This document shows positions 1 through 5,663 of a stretch of DNA of 5,688 bases, piece after piece; position 1 is the stretch's first letter, and every line of letters begins with the position of its first letter. The notes beneath the pieces are model-generated. The model was not told the origin of the DNA and did no database searches. It was given only the letters and a program-made list of their open reading frames with translations. Source of the stretch: Desulfobacteraceae bacterium (GTDB lineage: Bacteria; Desulfobacterota; Desulfobulbia; Desulfobulbales; Desulfobulbaceae). The stretch spans positions 1 through 5,688 of the forward strand of contig JALHJD010000264.1 of assembly GCA_022837185.1 (NCBI GenBank), in the 5' to 3' direction. The position numbers were made by a program, and so were the translations under genes.

Positions 1-1794
1 AGGGTCTTCATTGGAACGGGCTGCGGCGAACCGGTGGACCTGGTGGCGGCCTTGACCGATCGCGCCGCGCAGCTGGCCGATGTCGAGATCATCCAGCTGT
101 TCACCAAGGGCGAGGCGCCTTATGCCGAAAAGCAGCTCACCGAATGCTTCACGGTCAACAGCTTCTTCATCGGCAGCAATGTCCGCCGGCTCATCCAGGA
201 AGGACTCGGGGTTTACACCCCCATCCTGATGTCCGACATCCCCCGGCTTTTTCACGGCGGCCGCATTCCCATCGACGTGGCCCTCATCCAGGTTACGCCT
301 CCCGACGCCCGGGGCAAGGTCAGCCTGGGCATATCGGTGGATATCGTCAAAAGCGCGGCGGAAAACGCGTCCCTGGTCATCGCCCAGGTCAACCCGCGCA
401 TGCCCTATGTCCACGGCGACAGCCTGCTCGACATCTATGATCTGGACATCCTGGTGCCGGTCGAGTCGGAGCTCATCGAGCGGAGTCCGGCGCCTGTTCA
501 TGAGGTGGCCGAGAAAATCGGCAAGAACGTCGCCGGCCTGATACCCAACGGGGCGACCATCGAGTTCGGGCTCGGCCGCATCGAGGACCTCGGCCGCCTC
601 CCCCAGGCCATACAGGCCTTCCTCCATGACAAAAAGGACCTTGGCATCCATACCGAGATGCTGACGGACAGCATCATCGATCTGATTGAGTCCGGCGCGG
701 TCACGGGGACCCGCAAGACCATGGACCGGGGGAAGATTACCGCCAGCTTCTGCATGGGGAGCAGGAGGCTGTACGACTACATCAACGACAACCCCCTGTT
801 CTGCTTCCGGCCCACCGAGTATGTGAACGACTCGAACATCATCGGCAAGCAGTACAGGATGGTCTCCATCAACATGGCGCAGGAAATCGACCTGACAGGC
901 CAGGTCTGTTCGGATTCGGTCGGCGGCAAATTTTTCTCGGGCATCGGCGGCCAGGTCGACTTCAACCGCGGGGCGACCAGGTCCGCGGGTGGCCGGGCCA
1001 TCATCATCATGCCGTCCACCACGACAAGCGGGACGGAGTCGAGGATCGTCTGCTTTCTGCAACCCGGCTCCGGCGTCGTTATTTCCAGGGGAACGGTCCA
1101 TTTTGTCGTTACCGAGTACGGCGTGGCCTATCTCCACGGCAAGTCCATTCAGGAGCGGGTGATGGCGCTGATTTCCATCGCCCATCCCAACTTCCGCGAC
1201 CAGCTCCTCAAGGAGGCGGTTGAGGCCAGATACATCCGTCCGGAGATGGCGGGTCTGGGAGGCAGGTTCATTGTTCCCGGTGAAGAGGCGATGCGGACCG
1301 CCTATCTGCTCGATGACGGCACCCAGGTGAGCTTCCGCTCCATCCGGCCCACCGACGAGCCCCATATGCGCGACCTGCTCTACAACCTGTCCCAGGAAAC
1401 GGTCTACTACAGGTTCATGAGCCGGCAGAAACGGTTCAGCACCCGCCAGATACAGGACTTTGTCTATATCGATCACCGCCGGGACGCCGCGGTGGTCGGG
1501 ACGGTGCCGGAAGCGACCGGCGAAGAAATCATCGCCGTCGGCAGATATTATCTCAACGAAAAAACCAACAAGGCCGAAGTGGCCTTTATCGTGCGCGATG
1601 ACTGGCAGAACAAGGGCATCGGGACCTTTCTTTTCAAGCACCTGATTTCCATCGCCCGGCGCAACGGCATCTCCGGGTTCACCGCCGAAGTCATGCGCGA
1701 CAACCGGAGGATGCAGAATATCTTCAACGCCTCGGGCTACAAGGTGACGAGCTACCTGGAAGAGGGCGTCTACAGCTACGTGATTGATTTCTGA
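1..1794 (+). CDS. Bifunctional acetyl-CoA hydrolase/CoA-transferase with C-terminal GNAT domain (5' partial)
   Basis: The frame is open from the first base (RVFIGTGCGEPVD...), which matches the usual N-terminal stretch of the acetyl-CoA hydrolase / 4-hydroxybutyrate CoA-transferase family, so the start is off the window; the GTG at 34 is internal. Numbering from base 1 gives 597 residues. Residues about 1-425 are the class I CoA-transferase: the predicted catalytic Glu is E219 in GIHTEMLTD, the glycine-rich GIGGQVDF is at 314-321, and TEYGVAYLHGKS follows. From memory, the homologous Glu in Clostridium AbfT is residue 238, so about 19 residues are missing. Residues about 436-597 form a GNAT domain with the acetyl-CoA pyrophosphate loop QNKGIG at 536-541 and a typical NxxMQNIFNASGYK end. 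The family moves CoA between acyl-CoA and acetate or similar acids in the cytoplasm. The GNAT part may acetylate a protein; its substrate is unknown. This fusion is an established architecture in this group of bacteria. The exact acid substrate cannot be read from the sequence. Confidence 0.93.
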   Translation, partial: RVFIGTGCGEPVDLVAALTDRAAQLADVEIIQLFTKGEAPYAEKQLTECFTVNSFFIGSNVRRLIQEGLGVYTPILMSDIPRLFHGGRIPIDVALIQVTPPDARGKVSLGISVDIVKSAAENASLVIAQVNPRMPYVHGDSLLDIYDLDILVPVESELIERSPAPVHEVAEKIGKNVAGLIPNGATIEFGLGRIEDLGRLPQAIQAFLHDKKDLGIHTEMLTDSIIDLIESGAVTGTRKTMDRGKITASFCMGSRRLYDYINDNPLFCFRPTEYVNDSNIIGKQYRMVSINMAQEIDLTGQVCSDSVGGKFFSGIGGQVDFNRGATRSAGGRAIIIMPSTTTSGTESRIVCFLQPGSGVVISRGTVHFVVTEYGVAYLHGKSIQERVMALISIAHPNFRDQLLKEAVEARYIRPEMAGLGGRFIVPGEEAMRTAYLLDDGTQVSFRSIRPTDEPHMRDLLYNLSQETVYYRFMSRQKRFSTRQIQDFVYIDHRRDAAVVGTVPEATGEEIIAVGRYYLNEKTNKAEVAFIVRDDWQNKGIGTFLFKHLISIARRNGISGFTAEVMRDNRRMQNIFNASGYKVTSYLEEGVYSYVIDF

Positions 1795-1795
1795 A

Positions 1796-1825
1796 CCGGA
1801 TCGAAAGATCCGGGGGGCAATTTTT
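1796..1825 (+). terminator. Probable intrinsic terminator after the CoA-transferase gene
   Basis: Two bases after the stop codon there is a perfect 7-bp stem, CCGGATC/GATCCGG, closed by a GAAA tetraloop (1796-1813). A run of five T follows at 1821-1825. The T-run is separated from the stem by GGGGCAA, which weakens it as a classical Rho-independent terminator. Its position directly between two same-strand genes supports the call. Confidence 0.5.
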
Positions 1826-1844
1826 CCTGGCGGTGGAATCCGCC

Positions 1845-1873
1845 TGTTCATGCGGGACAATTTCTGCTACACT
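1845..1873 (+). promoter_or_regulatory. Possible extended -10 promoter for the dodecin gene
   Basis: TGCTACACT at 1865-1873 reads as an extended -10 (TG-n-TACACT). The hexamer 17 nt upstream, TGTTCA at 1845-1850, is a poor -35, as is common with extended -10 promoters. It would give a leader of roughly 55 nt before the ATG at 1936. It lies downstream of the putative terminator, so dodecin probably has its own transcript. The call is motif-based only. Confidence 0.35.
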
Positions 1874-1920
1874 GTATGTAATGGAAATGAACGGCAATTA
1901 CCAATCCTTTCAATTCATTA

Positions 1921-3249
1921 TCAAGGAGGTCGGGTATGGCGGACAGCGTGTACAAGATAATTGAACTCGTCGGCACCAGCAAGGAATCCTGGGAGGATGC
2001 GGCCAGGAAAGCCGTTGAAACGGCGGCCAAAAGCCTGAAGGATTTGCGGATCGCGGAGGTGGTGAAGCTGGACATGCAGATAGACGAAGGCAAGGTTGTC
2101 GCCTACCGGGCGAGGGTAAACGTTTCGTTCAAGTACCTGCACAATGGCCTGGAATTTTTTCATGAACCGCCGGTCGATGTAGTCCTTGATAAGGAAGGCC
2201 GCCCTGCCGTTGAACAGCAGGAATTTCTTGCGGAAGATGCCGGTTCCGTCGCCGAGGTTGAAAATGAGCAGGTAGTCGCCGCCTGGCTCGAACTCCTTAA
2301 GGCTGCCGCCGTCCATGGCCGCCGACAGGTTGTGCAGCAGTACCGGATTTTCCCGCACCGCGTAGACCCCGACCTTGTCCAGGGGCCGGTCCCGGAAATG
2401 AATGCAGTCACCGCCGCCGAATATGTTCGGGTAGTCGATGCTTTGCAGATACCGATTGACGACAAGGCCGCCGTCGGGACCGGTTGACAGGCCGGAGTCG
2501 GCGAACACCGGAGACGGCCGGACGCCCACCGCCACGAATATGACATCCAGCTCGTGGGATGAACCCGTTCCGAGAACTACCCGGCCGGGTTGAATTTCTC
2601 TGACCTCGCACTCCTCAATGATTTCAATTTTTCTGGACCGCAGGGAACGGACGGCCCTTGAGCGCACCCCTTCGGGAAATTCCCCCATGACGGTTGAGCG
2701 GGTGAAGATTCGTATTGTTACCGGGTGCAGGTTCGAGTCCCGGGCAAGACCCCAGACGTTGCCGGCAATCTCCACCGCGGATGGCCCGCCGCCGATGACC
2801 CCTATGGTGAGGGGTTTTTGCGCGGCCAGGTCAAGGATCAACTGCCGGGCGGCGTACAGCCGTTCGATGGGCTTGACCGTGAAAATGCGGTCCCTGTCGG
2901 CAGCGACCATGTTTTGCGGGACATAGCTGCCGACATTGAAGGAGAGGACATCATAGGGAACCGCGGCCCCGGATTCGAGGTAGGCGGTACTGGCCGCCGG
3001 ATCGATCCGCTGCACCCGGTCGAGCACAAAGGTGCCCCCCTGTTTTTCCACGACCTGGCGGGTGGCGAAGCGGATTTCCTCGGGCGAATAGGTTTTGCCG
3101 AGCATGCCCGGTCCCATGCCAGAGTAGTAATGGTACGGGGAGGGCTGGACCACCGTGACCTGGTGGCCTTTGGCGATGAACCGCTCCAGGGAGGCCAGCA
3201 CCATCATGTGGGCATGGCCGCCGCCGGCGAGAAGAAGCTTCCGGGACAT
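1921..3249 (-). CDS. FAD/NAD(P)-dependent oxidoreductase, SelD-N-terminal-like (TIGR03169 type); 3' end overruns
   Basis: This is a two-dinucleotide-fold flavoprotein. The FAD motif AGGGHAH is at residues 8-14, and GGGHxH is the hallmark of the pyridine nucleotide-disulfide oxidoreductase-like family that also occurs as the N-terminal half of SelD fusions. The second Rossmann motif GVIGGGPSAVE is at 150-160 (NAD(P)H), VGVRPSP follows at 241-247, and PNIFGGGD at 274-281 is the second FAD contact. No membrane helix is evident, and the electron acceptor is unknown. Only C214 and C282 are present in the core, so a sulfide:quinone reductase cysteine pair is not apparent. The start is fixed by AGGAGG at 3255-3260, 5 nt upstream of the ATG. 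It is last in the minus-strand unit, 20 nt after the rhodanese-ferritin gene. Conserved sequence ends near residue 367 (2149). The remaining 75 residues are antisense to dodecin and stop only at 1921, inside dodecin's Shine-Dalgarno. A one-base repair gives TGA at 2131-2129 and 373 aa, closer to what I recall for the family (about 360-380). Confidence 0.87.
   Translation of the reverse strand: MSRKLLLAGGGHAHMMVLASLERFIAKGHQVTVVQPSPYHYYSGMGPGMLGKTYSPEEIRFATRQVVEKQGGTFVLDRVQRIDPAASTAYLESGAAVPYDVLSFNVGSYVPQNMVAADRDRIFTVKPIERLYAARQLILDLAAQKPLTIGVIGGGPSAVEIAGNVWGLARDSNLHPVTIRIFTRSTVMGEFPEGVRSRAVRSLRSRKIEIIEECEVREIQPGRVVLGTGSSHELDVIFVAVGVRPSPVFADSGLSTGPDGGLVVNRYLQSIDYPNIFGGGDCIHFRDRPLDKVGVYAVRENPVLLHNLSAAMDGGSLKEFEPGGDYLLIFNLGDGTGIFRKKFLLFNGRAAFLIKDYIDRRFMKKFQAIVQVLERNVYPRPVGDNLAFVYLHVQLHHLRDPQILQAFGRRFNGFPGRILPGFLAGADEFNYLVHAVRHTRPP
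1936..2487 (+). CDS. Dodecin family flavin-binding protein; reading frame overruns its expected stop
   Basis: Residues 1-67 are a complete dodecin: MADSVYKIIELVGTSKESW at the start, the AEVVKLDMQIDEGKVVAYRARV middle portion, and SFKY at the end of the last strand. Dodecins are about 65-75 aa, form hollow dodecamers and store or buffer flavins (FMN, FAD, riboflavin), sometimes with CoA, in the cytoplasm. The start is firm: AAGGAGG at 1923-1929 lies 6 nt before the ATG. As written, the frame does not stop after residue 67-70. It runs another 116 residues to 2487, wholly antisense to the conserved C-terminal part of the flavoprotein gene, so that tail is not expected to be real protein. One missing base between 2137 and 2162 would put TGA 2163-2165 in frame and give a 76-aa dodecin. 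The core (1936-2136) is confident; the annotated 3' end is what the raw sequence gives and is probably wrong. Confidence 0.85.
   Translation: MADSVYKIIELVGTSKESWEDAARKAVETAAKSLKDLRIAEVVKLDMQIDEGKVVAYRARVNVSFKYLHNGLEFFHEPPVDVVLDKEGRPAVEQQEFLAEDAGSVAEVENEQVVAAWLELLKAAAVHGRRQVVQQYRIFPHRVDPDLVQGPVPEMNAVTAAEYVRVVDALQIPIDDKAAVGTG
2137..2162. other. Tail-to-tail junction of dodecin and flavoprotein genes: likely single-base deletion
   Basis: The dodecin core ends at 2136 (+) and the conserved end of the oxidoreductase (RRFMKKFQ) at 2149 (-). Neither frame has a stop in the 12 bases between them. Adding one base here shifts both genes to frames with immediate stops: TGA 2163-2165 on the plus strand and TGA 2131-2129 on the minus strand. 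The six-T run at 2155-2160 (A6 on the minus strand) is the obvious place for a homopolymer miscount, a real indel, or transcriptional slippage. The repaired genes would overlap by about 37 nt, tail to tail. Confidence 0.65.
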
Positions 3250-3269
3250 GGATACCTCCTGATGACGTG

Positions 3270-4100
3270 TTAGAGCCGGTCCAATAATTCACCGAGCCGT
3301 TTCAGGTGGGTCTGCTCCTCCTGGGCGATGCCGGCCAGGGCCCTGCCGCTTTCCTCATCTTCATGATTCTCCGCGGCGCGGTGATACAGGTCCAGGGCCT
3401 GGGCCTCGATGGTCATGGCCAGTTCGACCACGTCCCTGGGAGAAGCCGGGTTGAAGTCGTACAGCCGCATGTATTCCTCCGTGGTCAGTCCTCCTTCCAT
3501 GGCCGTCACCACAACGGTGTGGTCAAACTCCTCTCTGTCGGCATCTTTTTTCGTGGTTTCGAGGTATTGGGCAAAAATCCTGTCCTGATGGTTTAACTCG
3601 ATGGCGGCCAGCTGCTCGAACAGTTCCCTTGCCCGGTCATCTTTCATGCCCGGGGCCATGGACAGGTAAAATTCGCGCAGCCCCTTTTCGAGGGAATAGG
3701 CCACGATCAGGATCTCCTCGACGGATTCCCGGCCGCTGAACAGCTCCAGTCCCTGGTCCTCCGGTCCCAGGGCCGTCTGTCCCTGCCAGGCCTTGTAGCC
3801 GCCGCTGAGATTGTACACTTCCTTGAAATCGCCGCCGGACAGCATCTGGGACGCAACCCTGCTGCGGCCGCCCACGGCGCAATAGACAAGCACGGGTTTG
3901 TCCCGGTCGATCTCTGCTTTGCGGTCGTTGATCTCGGGCAGGGGGATGAGCTTGGCCCCGGCGATATGACCGGCCTGGTATTCGGACGGCTGCCTGACAT
4001 CGAGGATGGTCACTGTGCCGTGGGGCTTTTCCTCGATGAACTGTTTGGCCTCCTTGGCATCCATCGACTGAACGGGGGTGAAAAATTGTTTCCAGCGCAT
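3270..4100 (-). CDS. Rhodanese domain fused to ferritin-like (rubrerythrin-type) diiron domain
   Basis: With the ATG at 4100 the protein is 276 aa. Residues about 12-108 are a single-domain rhodanese: LDVRQPSEYQAGHIAGA at 33-49 and the active loop CAVGGRS at 74-80, with C74 as the persulfide-forming nucleophile. Residues about 125-276 are a four-helix ferritin-like domain. Candidate diiron ligands are all present: E138 (or E143), E168 and H171 in an ExxH, E232, and E262 and H265 in a second ExxH. There is no signal peptide, so it is probably cytoplasmic. Rhodaneses move sulfane sulfur; rubrerythrin-like domains reduce peroxide or bind iron. The fusion could couple the two, but its substrate is not known. 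AAAGGA (4107-4112) sits 6 nt before this ATG; an upstream in-frame GTG at 4115 overlaps that site and is less likely. The gene lies 21 nt after the cytochrome gene and 20 nt before the flavoprotein gene. Confidence 0.9.
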   Translation of the reverse strand: MRWKQFFTPVQSMDAKEAKQFIEEKPHGTVTILDVRQPSEYQAGHIAGAKLIPLPEINDRKAEIDRDKPVLVYCAVGGRSRVASQMLSGGDFKEVYNLSGGYKAWQGQTALGPEDQGLELFSGRESVEEILIVAYSLEKGLREFYLSMAPGMKDDRARELFEQLAAIELNHQDRIFAQYLETTKKDADREEFDHTVVVTAMEGGLTTEEYMRLYDFNPASPRDVVELAMTIEAQALDLYHRAAENHEDEESGRALAGIAQEEQTHLKRLGELLDRL

Positions 4101-4106
4101 GGTCGG

Positions 4107-4112
4107 TCCTTT
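4107..4112 (-). promoter_or_regulatory. Ribosome binding site deciding the rhodanese-ferritin start
   Basis: On the minus strand AAAGGA is followed by 6 nt and then ATG at 4100. The longer candidate start, GTG at 4115, would place this site inside the coding region and has no clear Shine-Dalgarno of its own. The ATG start is therefore preferred. Confidence 0.65.
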
Positions 4113-4121
4113 CACAATGGG

Positions 4122-4493
4122 TTACTTTTCCAGGGATACAAGCCACAGGTAGATGTCCGCCGCGTCCTCGTCCGGCAGCTGTTGCTCGTCATAGGCGGGC
4201 ATTACCGTGGAATGCGGCGAGCGGATTTTACTTGCAAACCGGCGAAAACTCAACTCGGTCGCGGCCAGTTCCGGCCCCCTGCCGCCGATGCCGTCTTCCC
4301 CATGGCAGCCGTCGCAGCGGTGGAGACTGTACCATCGTTCACCGTCGGCCGGGTTGCCGTTGGGCTGGCGGTTGCAGGCGGGGAGGGTGAATGCTGCCAG
4401 GATGAGCAGCAGCAGTCCGCCCCGAAGGGCTGTCCGATGCAGGAAAACGGCTCGCCGCCGCCGGATTGTTCGTCTGTTCATGCCAGTGCTCAC
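4122..4493 (-). CDS. Small c-type cytochrome, predicted lipoprotein
   Basis: This is a 123-aa protein from the GTG at 4493. It has a very basic N-region (RRTIRRRR, then HR and LR), a hydrophobic core GGLLLLILAAF and LPAC with C40, consistent with a signal peptidase II lipobox, although Pro at -2 is unusual. The mature part has one haem-attachment motif, CDGCH (C60, C63, H64), and a candidate sixth ligand M98 in VMPAY, so it is a class I monohaem cytochrome c exported across the inner membrane and probably lipid-anchored. It likely carries electrons; its partner is unknown. The GTG overlaps the epimerase stop by 4 nt (GTGA), which suggests translational coupling. An internal ATG at 4481 (119 aa) leaves the signal intact and is a real alternative, since neither start has a clear Shine-Dalgarno. 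Stop TAA is at 4124-4122. Confidence 0.88.
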   Translation of the reverse strand: MSTGMNRRTIRRRRAVFLHRTALRGGLLLLILAAFTLPACNRQPNGNPADGERWYSLHRCDGCHGEDGIGGRGPELAATELSFRRFASKIRSPHSTVMPAYDEQQLPDEDAADIYLWLVSLEK

Positions 4494-4496
4494 TGG
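4483..4496. repeat. Short perfect palindrome at the epimerase/cytochrome junction
   Basis: CCAGTG-CT-CACTGG forms 6-bp arms around two bases. It covers the epimerase stop codon and the cytochrome GTG start. In mRNA it could form a small hairpin that opens when ribosomes finish the upstream gene. The symmetry is certain; a function is not shown. Confidence 0.4.
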
Positions 4497-5383
4497 ATGA
4501 GGTTTGCGAGGGCGTCCCGGATTTCGGGAAAGTCAAAGGAGTAGCCGGCGCTGCTGATCTTTTCGGGGACGGCCCGCTGCGAACCGAGCAGCACCTCGGC
4601 AAATTCACCCAGGGTGATCCGGAGGACAAAGCCGGGTACGGTAAACAGGGCCGGCCGCCCGAGAGCCGAGGCCAGGGCGGCGGTAAACTCCCTGTTGGTC
4701 AGCGCCTGGGGCGCAACCCCGTTTACGGGGCCGCGCACAAACGGATTGGCGGCGGCAAACAGGAGGATGGCGACCAAATCATCTATATGGATCCAGGACA
4801 TGTACTGGCGGCCGCTGCCGATCCTCCCCCCCAGACCGAAGCGGAAGGGCGTCAGCATCAGGGGCAGGGCGCCGCCGTCACGCCCCAGGACAAGACCGAT
4901 GCGCACGGATACGACCCGAATGCCGGCCTGTTCTGCTTTGGCCGCTTCCTCTTCCCAGCCCTGACAGACGCGGGCAAGAAAGTCGCTGCCGGGCCGGGCG
5001 GATTCGGTAAGCGGTTCGTCGCCCCTGGAACCATAGAAGCCGACGGCCGAGGCACAAATCAGGGTGGCCGGCGGTTCGGCAAGGGAGGTCAGCGCCTGGA
5101 CAAGCTGGCGGGTGCCCGCCAGCCGGCTTTCCATGATTTGTTTTTTTCTGGCCTCGTTCCAGCGTCCCTTGAAGATGGATTCGCCGGCCAGGTGAAATAC
5201 CGTATCGACCCCGCGCAGCATTTCCGGGTCCAACGCCTCCCCCAGGCTCCACTGATAGGGCTCGGCTTCGCTGAACAGGTTGCGTATTTTTTCCAAGTCG
5301 CGGCCAACGACAATCGGCCGTTCCAGCCGGCGCACAAGATGGCGGCCGACAAAGCCCGTTCCCCCGGTTACCAGGCAGCGCAT
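4490..5383 (-). CDS. TIGR01777-family NAD(P)-dependent epimerase-like SDR protein
   Basis: At 297 aa this is full length for the family (about 300). The N-terminal Rossmann motif TGGTGFVG is at residues 6-13. HLAGESIFKGRW at 64-75 and SAVGFYGSRGDEPLTE at 112-127 are family signatures; the Tyr in GFYG takes the place of the SDR active-site Tyr. QYMSWIHIDDL is at 193-203. The C-terminal DUF1731-type region is at about 248-292 (VPGFVLRITLGEFAEVLLGSQRAVPEK pattern, with GYSFDFP after it). Relatives include E. coli YfcH and plastid SulA-like proteins; they are annotated as nucleoside-diphosphate-sugar epimerases, but the substrate is not established. It is cytoplasmic. AAGGAG at 5390-5395 lies 6 nt upstream of the ATG, so the start is secure. 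It is first in the four-gene unit, behind the promoter at 5436-5464, and its stop overlaps the cytochrome start. Confidence 0.93.
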   Translation of the reverse strand: MRCLVTGGTGFVGRHLVRRLERPIVVGRDLEKIRNLFSEAEPYQWSLGEALDPEMLRGVDTVFHLAGESIFKGRWNEARKKQIMESRLAGTRQLVQALTSLAEPPATLICASAVGFYGSRGDEPLTESARPGSDFLARVCQGWEEEAAKAEQAGIRVVSVRIGLVLGRDGGALPLMLTPFRFGLGGRIGSGRQYMSWIHIDDLVAILLFAAANPFVRGPVNGVAPQALTNREFTAALASALGRPALFTVPGFVLRITLGEFAEVLLGSQRAVPEKISSAGYSFDFPEIRDALANLIQ

Positions 5384-5435
5384 GGGTTTCTCCTTAATGT
5401 ATGAATCATCCCCTCAGCCAATGAATAATTATTGT

Positions 5436-5464
5436 ATTGTACCGCATGGGCCGGTTTTGTTCAA
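5436..5464 (-). promoter_or_regulatory. Sigma70-type promoter of the four-gene minus-strand unit
   Basis: On the minus strand TTGAAC (5464-5459) and TACAAT (5441-5436) are separated by exactly 17 nt. Each matches the consensus in five of six or nearly so. Transcription would start near 5429, giving a leader of about 45 nt before the Shine-Dalgarno and ATG at 5383. A second overlapping TACAAT at 5436-5431 exists but has worse spacing. Confidence 0.7.
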
Positions 5465-5572
5465 AATTGATTCAGATTCCTATTCATCCTGAGCAAATGT
5501 ATTGCCAGCGCCGGGGAAGTCGCTGTTCTCTCTAATCTGCCAGTTTTTTTCCTGTCGGCAAGACTTATCGAA

Positions 5573-5578
5573 TATACT
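5573..5578 (+). promoter_or_regulatory. Possible -10 element near the right edge
   Basis: TATACT is a good -10 hexamer in an AT-rich patch. No convincing -35 lies 16-18 nt upstream. It points toward the ATG at 5607 and would start transcription near 5585. Confidence 0.3.
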
Positions 5579-5606
5579 CACATCCGTTCAAAAAGACGAG
5601 GTGGTC

Positions 5607-5663
5607 ATGGGCTTTGCTGTCATTTCGACCGCAGGGAGAAATCTCATTGCGCCGAGGACGTGA
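5607..5663 (+). other. Tiny ORF running into the inverted repeat (possible interrupted gene start)
   Basis: ATG at 5607 is preceded by GAGG at 5598-5601. The frame reads MGFAVISTAGRNLIAPRT and stops at TGA 5661-5663. Only the first four codons lie outside the repeat; the rest is repeat arm and spacer. It could be a gene whose start was separated from its body by the repeat, or chance. No family is recognisable. Confidence 0.2.

Noticed and set aside
2137..2487. The 116-residue dodecin extension as a new domain
   Set aside because: It is entirely antisense to conserved flavoprotein coding sequence and is better explained by one missing base.
2730..2740. GGTTCGAGTCC, resembling the T-arm of a tRNA
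   Set aside because: No matching acceptor stem, D-arm or anticodon arm surrounds it, and it lies inside the conserved coding sequence of the flavoprotein on the minus strand.
4100..4115. Upstream GTG start for the rhodanese-ferritin gene
   Set aside because: The GTG immediately precedes the AAAGGA that is well spaced for the ATG at 4100, so the shorter start fits better.
4466..5404. Long plus-strand open frame of 312 codons opposite the epimerase
   Set aside because: It is the antisense shadow of a well-recognised full-length gene in GC-rich DNA, with no family resemblance of its own.
5544..5550. Run of seven T as an intrinsic terminator
   Set aside because: No adjacent stable GC-rich stem precedes it on the plus strand, and there is no gene upstream on that strand to terminate.
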